From assembly GCA_003024175.1 (NCBI GenBank), contig MDYQ01000812.1:1-64000 (forward strand): DNA of 64,000 nt, written 5' to 3'. Shown here piece after piece: positions 58,246 to 64,000 of this stretch (within the stretch, counting starts at the first letter, position 1; every line of letters starts with the position of its first letter). Source of the stretch: Planoprotostelium fungivorum. Taxonomy: Eukaryota > Evosea > Variosea > Cavosteliida > Cavosteliaceae. The notes under the pieces were generated by a model. The model saw nothing but the letters and a program-made list of their open reading frames with translations. It ran no database searches and was not told the origin of the DNA. Made by a program: the position numbers and the translations under genes.

Positions 58246-58634
58246 CGTGCCGCAAGCCTTGATCACCAGCAATATTTGCTGTTGTGTCGTCGCCTCCAAA
58301 ATCGTCTGTCTCTCCTTAGGTGACAGAGGTGACCGTCATGATCGATGAGATGCGGGAGACATCAGTCTCTGATCATCGTTGCTCATGATGTACCACAGCG
58401 TTCTGGATATCACCAGTACAAGATTCAGGGCATTCGATACGGTCGATTGTGTGAAGCAAGATCGATACGCTACCAAGAGCTGAATTCTGTTTGGGGGAGT
58501 AGACGCCCCAATCTCACCGCTGATCCTGCTTTGCGTGCAGACACGGCACCGCTTGCTCGGAAATTTCGTCCGGTTCTTTGAGCGTGTGATTGGCACCACC
58601 ATCACATCATCGCACACACGTCCACTACGTCAAC
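58246..58634. other. Divergent promoter region between exonuclease and small mitochondrial-type gene
   Basis: The two starts face away from each other across about 390 bp. Part of the left half (58246-58340) may code for the N-terminus of the exonuclease gene. No other feature is recognised. Confidence 0.45.
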
Positions 58635-59218
58635 ATGAACCGCTCCATCTATCACATATACAATACGACTGTCCTTCGTTCTGCTTCCGCCAGAACACCC
58701 ATTGGAGTCACACAGAACCGAACTCTGTTCAATAATGCAAAGAAGGCCGTTGCATTCTACGGGATGTTTAAGATGTTCCGCCCCTTGGTCACGAAGGTGA
58801 GAAGACATCAACTCTCATTATCTCATTTTTGAAGTTCTTCTCTTTCTTCAAGACAAAAGCCATCCAAGGAGCCAACAAGACGGGCCAGGTGAGGACCACA
58901 CATATTCGAGGTTGACACGAGCTCATCATCAACGGTAGGCTGCACAATCTGCCGAACAAGCCGCCAAACAGGTGGGCAACCTAGGAAAGGAGAGTGATTT
59001 CGAGAAGGTGAATAAGATTACCAGTTCTGTCATGCTCACTCCTTCAAGGTTCTCCACACCGCCGAGAGATTGGCACCAGATAACGTTCGAAATGTTCTGG
59101 AGAAGGCAGAAAAGGTAAATTTTAGCGTACGAAAGAAGCAGGGCTGATTGAGAACAGATTGCAGCCAATCCAGAAGTGAGAAAGGTCATACAACAAGTTG
59201 TTGAGAAGACCAAGTGAG
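58635..59218 (+). CDS. Small mitochondrial-type helical protein, unrecognised
   Basis: Four to five exons read MNRSIYHIYNTTVLRSASA, then 'AKKAVAFYGMFKMFRPLVTK', 'FFSFFKTKAIQGANKTGQ', 'AQSAEQAAKQVGNLGKES', 'VLHTAERLAPDNVRNVLEK' and 'IAANPEVRKVIQQVVEKTK'. The last runs to TGA at 59216-59218. The N-terminus is Arg/Ser/Thr-rich without acidic residues, typical of a mitochondrial presequence. The rest is amphipathic helix with Ala/Gln repeats. No family is recognised. Exon sizes are tiny (about 30-100 bp) and introns about 40-60 bp, so the model depends on reading all acceptors correctly. The plus-strand gene lies just upstream of Raptor, 232 bp away. Confidence 0.55.
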
Positions 59219-59450
59219 CAGAGAGAAAGAAACACGAGATAAAACACGATATTGAAGGAATGTTCATTGCGTAATGGTGTGATGTGTGATGATCGAAAAT
59301 CCGGCGAACTGGTGGCGATTCTCGTTGGAATTCTACAACGAGAGGGCGAAGAAGGTTTTGTCTTCCGTTTTGTTCATCAACCGATAGGAGGAGGCGACAG
59401 TGGGAACGATAGGATTAAACGACACATCTCACCTCTCTATCTAATCATTC

Positions 59451-62400
59451 ATGGATGAAGATGACGATTATTCCTCTGTCACTGGCGTCTCTTCAGGGGG
59501 AAGAGGTTCAGGAATGAGGGCGAGTCGAGATGAAGGACTCAATCTTCGTCTGTCAAGTCGAAGAGGTCCATCGGCAGCCATCTTTGGAAGGCATTTTCTC
59601 AGAGAGGATCGACATTCTACGAACGCCAATCCAGACGAGACGGAGCAAAAGAAGATTGCAAAGTGGAGGATGAGAGAGAGGGTGAGTGATGGGAGTCCCA
59701 TTTCCATCATCACGACCGTTTCAACCACACCATCTCATTCAGATCACCTTCGTTCACTTGTCTTCGAGACGTAACCCCCCTCAGATGAAGACGGTCAGTG
59801 TGGCCCTCGTCTACTGCCTCAACATCGGTGTAGATCCACCAGATGTAGTCAAAACTGATCCTTGTGCGAGGATGGAGTGTTGGATCGGTCAGCAATCGGT
59901 CGTATCATTCCATCGCTGACCCATCTAGATCCCATGATGCAAGTGCCCCAGAAGGCTGCAGAAAACATCGGAAAGGCTCTACAGGCCGGCTACGAGAGAT
60001 GGCAACCCAGAGCTAGGTACAAGCTCAGTTTAGACCCCACCGTAGAGGACGTGAAGAAGTTGTGTCTCTCCCTTCGAAAGAATGCCAAGGACGAGAGAGT
60101 CTTATTTCATTACAACGGACACGGTGTACCGAAGCCAACGAGCAACGGAGAGATATGGGTTTTCAACAAGAATTACACGCAGTACATTCCTATGTCCATC
60201 TATGAACTACAGTCGTGGCTGGGGAGTCCTTCTATTTACGTGAGTCGATTTCACCTACGATCGTTTCTCTCATCATGGTCTCTGTCGATCGTGATCACGA
60301 TCGAGATCATCGCGAACGTGTCATGCGATGAGAGGACGAGAGGGTGAAAGGAGACAGGTCTTCGATTGCAATTCTGCTGGTACCATCGTGAATTGGTTCA
60401 TTCAATTTGTCGAACAGAGAGAGAAGGACATGGAGAGGTCGGCCGTCACCACAGCAGGAGCCACGAGCAACGTGGTCATCAAGGATTACATTCTACTGGC
60501 TGCTTGTAGTGCGAACGAACTACTGCCCATGAACCCCGAACTACCCGCAGACGTCTTCACCTCCTGCCTCACGACACCCATCAAGATAGCCCTGCGGTGA
60601 AATCTCGCGGAGATATCGGTTCGCTGATCGTTGTAGATGGTTCTGTTCGAATAATTCGATGATCAGGAAACAGAACATCACACTGGATATGATCGATAAG
60701 ATTCCAGGCAGGCTGACGGATAGAAAGACGCCATTGGGAGAGTTGAATTGGATTTTCACGGCCATCACGGACACCATCGCTTGGAACATCCTCAGGAGAG
60801 GTATATACATCGTTGTAGATCGAGCTGACGGAGGTAGATGTCTTTCAGAAATTGTTCAGGCAGGATCTGCTGGTGGCCAGTCTCTTTCGAAATTTTCTGT
60901 TGGCCGAGAGGATCTTGAGATCTCTCAACTGCATTCCCGTATCCCATCCCAAATTACCCCCCACCTTCCAGGTATACCTCCCACCATCTCACGATAAACC
61001 TTAAATCCATCTGTACACTCTAACGAGAATGTACAGCATCCGATGTGGGAGGCTTGGGATCTGGCGGCAGATTTCTGTCTGTCACAACTTCCAGCCATGA
61101 TTGAAGATCCATCCATCGAATACCAACACTCTCCCTTCTTCTCCGAGCAACTCACTGCCTTCGAGGTGATTCCACGTGACTCGTTGTAGTTTGACCCCGG
61201 GTAGGTCTGGTTGAGGTCCGGGTCAGAGAAGAAGGACCCACCGGCACAATTACCCATCGTCCTTCAAGTTTTATTGAGTCAAGCTCACAGGCTGCGCGCC
61301 CTCGTGTTGCTCGCAAAATTTCTAGACCAAGGATCGTGGGCCGTAAATCTCGTGAGTCTACAACGATGTAGATGCCCCTCGTGACATCCGCAGGCGTTAT
61401 CAGTGGGAATCTTTCCTTACGTACTGCGTCTCCTTCAGAGTCTGACGACCGATTTGAGACAAGTGCTCGTGTTCATCTGGGCCAAGATATTAGCCGTGGA
61501 TAAGTCTTGTCAATTGGATCTAGTCAAGGACAACAATGGACACAATTACTTCATCAACGTACTGTCAGCCAATACCATGGTAATACGACACCTTGTGACG
61601 TGAAGATGACACGGACAGGTACCCTCTCACCAGAGGACCATGGCTGCTTTCATCTTGTCTGTCATCACGAACAATTGTAGACCAGGACAGAGCGCCTGTC
61701 TCAACGGAAATCTACTCAACGTCTGCATGTCCCAATTGAACGATCCGGACCCACTCCTGAGAAGGTGGTGCGTTGTAGATGATGAAAATTGAAGGAGACA
61801 GGTGGGCCATCTTGTGCATGGCCAAACTGTGGGAGGCATTCGAAGAGGCAAAATGGGCCGCAGTACGCAGCGGAGTCCACGAGAAGCTCTGCGTCCTATT
61901 AACCGATCCCGTGCCCGAGGTGAATCTTCGTCGAATCTTCCGTCTACAACCGACCACAAACAGGTCAGAGCCGCCGTGGTGTACGCCCTGGGATTATTTG
62001 TGGGGGGAGCAGAGGAAGATGAGCAGAGAGTTGGAATCGAGCTTAACATCGGGTTGACGCTACCGGTGGTGACAGAAGATGCGAGTCCGATGGTCAGGAA
62101 GGAACTCATCATCGCACTGTCCAAGTTGGTGCGGTGCTACGAGAGTCAGTTTCGGGCGGTGAGAAGGTACTACAACGTTGTAGATGACAAAATCAGGCTG
62201 CCGCGGAGAATTTCGATCGGAGGGGATCGGGGGGTAATGCACCGAGATCGGGATTGTATCTCATGCTGTGGAGGGTGATCTACATCGTTCGTCTTCTCTT
62301 CTGACTCGTTGTAGATCGTCATATCGCTCACGTACGATCCGTTCCCGGAACTGGCGGCCATGGCAGAACAGATCGTCAAGTCGGTTCACCCACAATCGAT

Positions 62401-64000
62401 ACCAGAGGAGACGACGGGTGATGAAATCTCGATGAAAATTCGATTCTCATCCTACGCAGCCATCCGTACACCGAATCCGAAATCGACCGGTAGACGTAAA
62501 CAGCTGTTGGAGGCTTTACGTATAGGTACGTACGTTATGTACTCTCGGTTGTTGATCTCGACAGGCTCACCTTCCACGGGAAGAGCAGGGACACCCACAT
62601 CTCCACACAATTCACTCTCCCCCGTGTTGACCCATCTATCCCCCAATCCCACACACAGGAAGGTACGTACCATACGCACGTCACTCTACATCGACGTGTC
62701 GATATGAAGAGAACTGAATCGTGTAGACACCATCGAATGGTGGTGTTCCTGTGAGCAGTGGAAGAGAAGAAGTGTACGAGGAAGAAGTGAGTGAGGTGGT
62801 GGACTTGGCTTCCAGTTTTTATGAATGGAGCTGCGAGTACTTCTCCACTCCATTACTGGGCCCAGGGGACGCGGAAGATCCCACGGGCCCTCTTTACTCC
62901 GAGAAGATGTGGAGACAGAAGAGGAACCAATCGATCATCAATGAATCCAATCTATTTATGAAGCAGCGTGAGCTCTTTACCTTCGAATGCCATTCTGAAC
63001 CATCTACAGTGATGAGAGACAGTGTCGAGACGACATCGAACGAGAGGGTTCAGTACAATGGAAACGTGTTGCACAAGGCGAATATTCGGCTGGATTCCGT
63101 GTGTACACGTTACAGCATGTCATCACTCATCATCGCAGATCGCAATCGCGGATCTAGGGGAGAGCACGTCGAGCATCTTATTACACCCGTTCGAGCCCAC
63201 GGTAATCATCGCCCACGAGAGAGATTCCATTACCGTGTGGGACAGGTGCTCCATCATCTAATCCCTCATCTGACCCAACGTGACAGGGAGGCCAACGTGA
63301 GAGTGTCTAAATTTAGAAATCGATCCCAGGGCCATTCGGAGGCTAATATCGTGTCACGAACGACATCGCTGGCTCTCATCAACGATCACGACATATCACA
63401 CCTCTTGGTCGGTTCAGGTATTTATTTCATTTTATTCTCGTCATTGCGGTTCACTCAGCCTCGTTGTAGACGATGGAGTGGTGAGGGTGTGGACGGGTTA
63501 CGATGAACCGAATCATCCCAATTACGGGAGGGGTCCCAGGCTGGTTTCAGCTTGGAAGGCTCTTCCTAATTTTATCCCCGGGAGTAAGGGTGCCGGACTC
63601 ATCACGGAGTGGCAGCAGCAATTGGGACTGTTGGTACGTAATTACGCATGGGAAGACCGCTGAAGCTTTTAGTTTGCTTCGGGGGATGCGGGTATCATTC
63701 GAGTTTGGGACTTGGAGCGGGAGAGTTACGTACAAGATATCTTGACTGGGTCGGACACTTGTGTCACGTCCATGGTGAGATGTCGTATACACTGCGTGAG
63801 AAATTTTGAAGAAATCTGATGGAAATTTCAGTCTTCGTGTGCGACGGGGAACAAGACGATCGTTGCGGGTTGTGGTGATGGCTCTCTACGACTTTTCGAC
63901 TTACGCACACCACCGAAATTCGGGTGAAATTCTGTCGACGTTATCGACCGTATCTGACGCGTTGTAGTGCGGTGAACACGTTCATAGAACATACGAATTG
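59451..64000 (+). CDS. Raptor (KOG1), mTORC1 scaffold; 3' end beyond the window
   Basis: Raptor binds TOR and presents substrates in mTORC1. The start [19 protein letters not shown] precedes the conserved caspase-like RNC domain: '[19 protein letters not shown]', '[19 protein letters not shown]' and '[17 protein letters not shown]', which keep the His and Cys positions. '[19 protein letters not shown]' and '[14 protein letters not shown]' follow. HEAT-type segments ('[18 protein letters not shown]', '[18 protein letters not shown]', '[14 protein letters not shown]') come next. WD repeats begin near 63090 ('SDDGVVRVW'), and the gene is cut by the window edge. About twenty introns of 36-60 nt are present. 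At least nine carry or end in the word CGTTGTAG or its complement; for example, introns ending at about 60637, 62313 and 63470 end exactly in it. Confidence 0.95.

Noticed and set aside
58320-58340. TGA read as selenocysteine in the exonuclease N-terminus
   Set aside because: No selenoprotein homology or SECIS-like context; a short intron or sequence error is simpler.
1-64000. tRNA, rRNA, CRISPR or bacterial-type features
   Set aside because: None seen; the window is eukaryotic with spliced genes, and no cloverleaf or rRNA core sequence was recognised by eye.

Overview
This is a gene-dense stretch of a eukaryotic nuclear genome. Genes on both strands lie a few hundred bases apart and are cut by many short introns, mostly about 35-60 nt, that begin GTGAG or GTAAG. 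A (CCCTAAA)n array of plant-type telomere repeat lies near the left end. The gene mix is a DyP peroxidase, a caleosin, an OGFr-domain protein, an iksA-type kinase, an EFCAB9-like EF-hand protein, Raptor and an adhesion-type receptor with a kinase fold. Together with the compact layout this suggests a free-living protist, most likely an amoebozoan of the protosteloid type. That placement is inference.

Layout. Positions 1-4.6 kb are repeat-rich: overlapping fragments of a Ty3/gypsy pol, a telomere-repeat array flanked by a duplicated 98-bp segment, and an integrase fossil abutting a host-like 3' exon. Host genes then run almost without break. From 5.2 to 20.5 kb: TSR3 (-), UTP21/WDR36 (+), OGFr-like (-), NIF3-like (+), DyP peroxidase (+), F-box protein (-), a membrane protein (-), an alpha/beta hydrolase (-) and enolase-phosphatase E1 (-). 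From 21 to 35.8 kb: a GPI-type protein with two ferritin-like domains (+), an acidic ET-repeat protein (+), a lactonase-type beta-propeller (+), a RasGAP-like protein with a possible START domain (-), a GPS/single-TM/pseudokinase receptor (-), an EFCAB9-like protein (+) and caleosin (-). From 36 to 42 kb: one large centromere-type gene (-). From 43 kb on: DGAT1/SOAT acyltransferase (+), unrecognised exons (-), a membrane protein (-), an R3H-SUZ protein (-), a LETM1-like protein (-), an iksA-type kinase (-), a CCDC130/YJU2-type splicing factor (+), a DEDD exonuclease with zinc finger (-), a small mitochondrial-type protein (+) and Raptor (+, running off the right edge).

There is no operon-like pathway. 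The shared themes are ribosome biogenesis (TSR3, UTP21), lipid storage (caleosin, DGAT1), and signalling or growth (Raptor, RasGAP-like, iksA). The two most notable loci are: (1) a KNL2/M18BP1-like protein with a SANTA domain, AT-hooks, a CENP-C-like motif, a chromodomain and a SANT domain; (2) a receptor with a GAIN/GPS ectodomain, one membrane pass and a degenerate tyrosine-kinase-like domain. A recurrent intronic word, CGTTGTAG, often placed exactly at the 3' splice site, is a third unexplained signal.

Protein calls come from reading translations by eye. Exon joins were worked out by hand for many genes, but not every splice site is settled.
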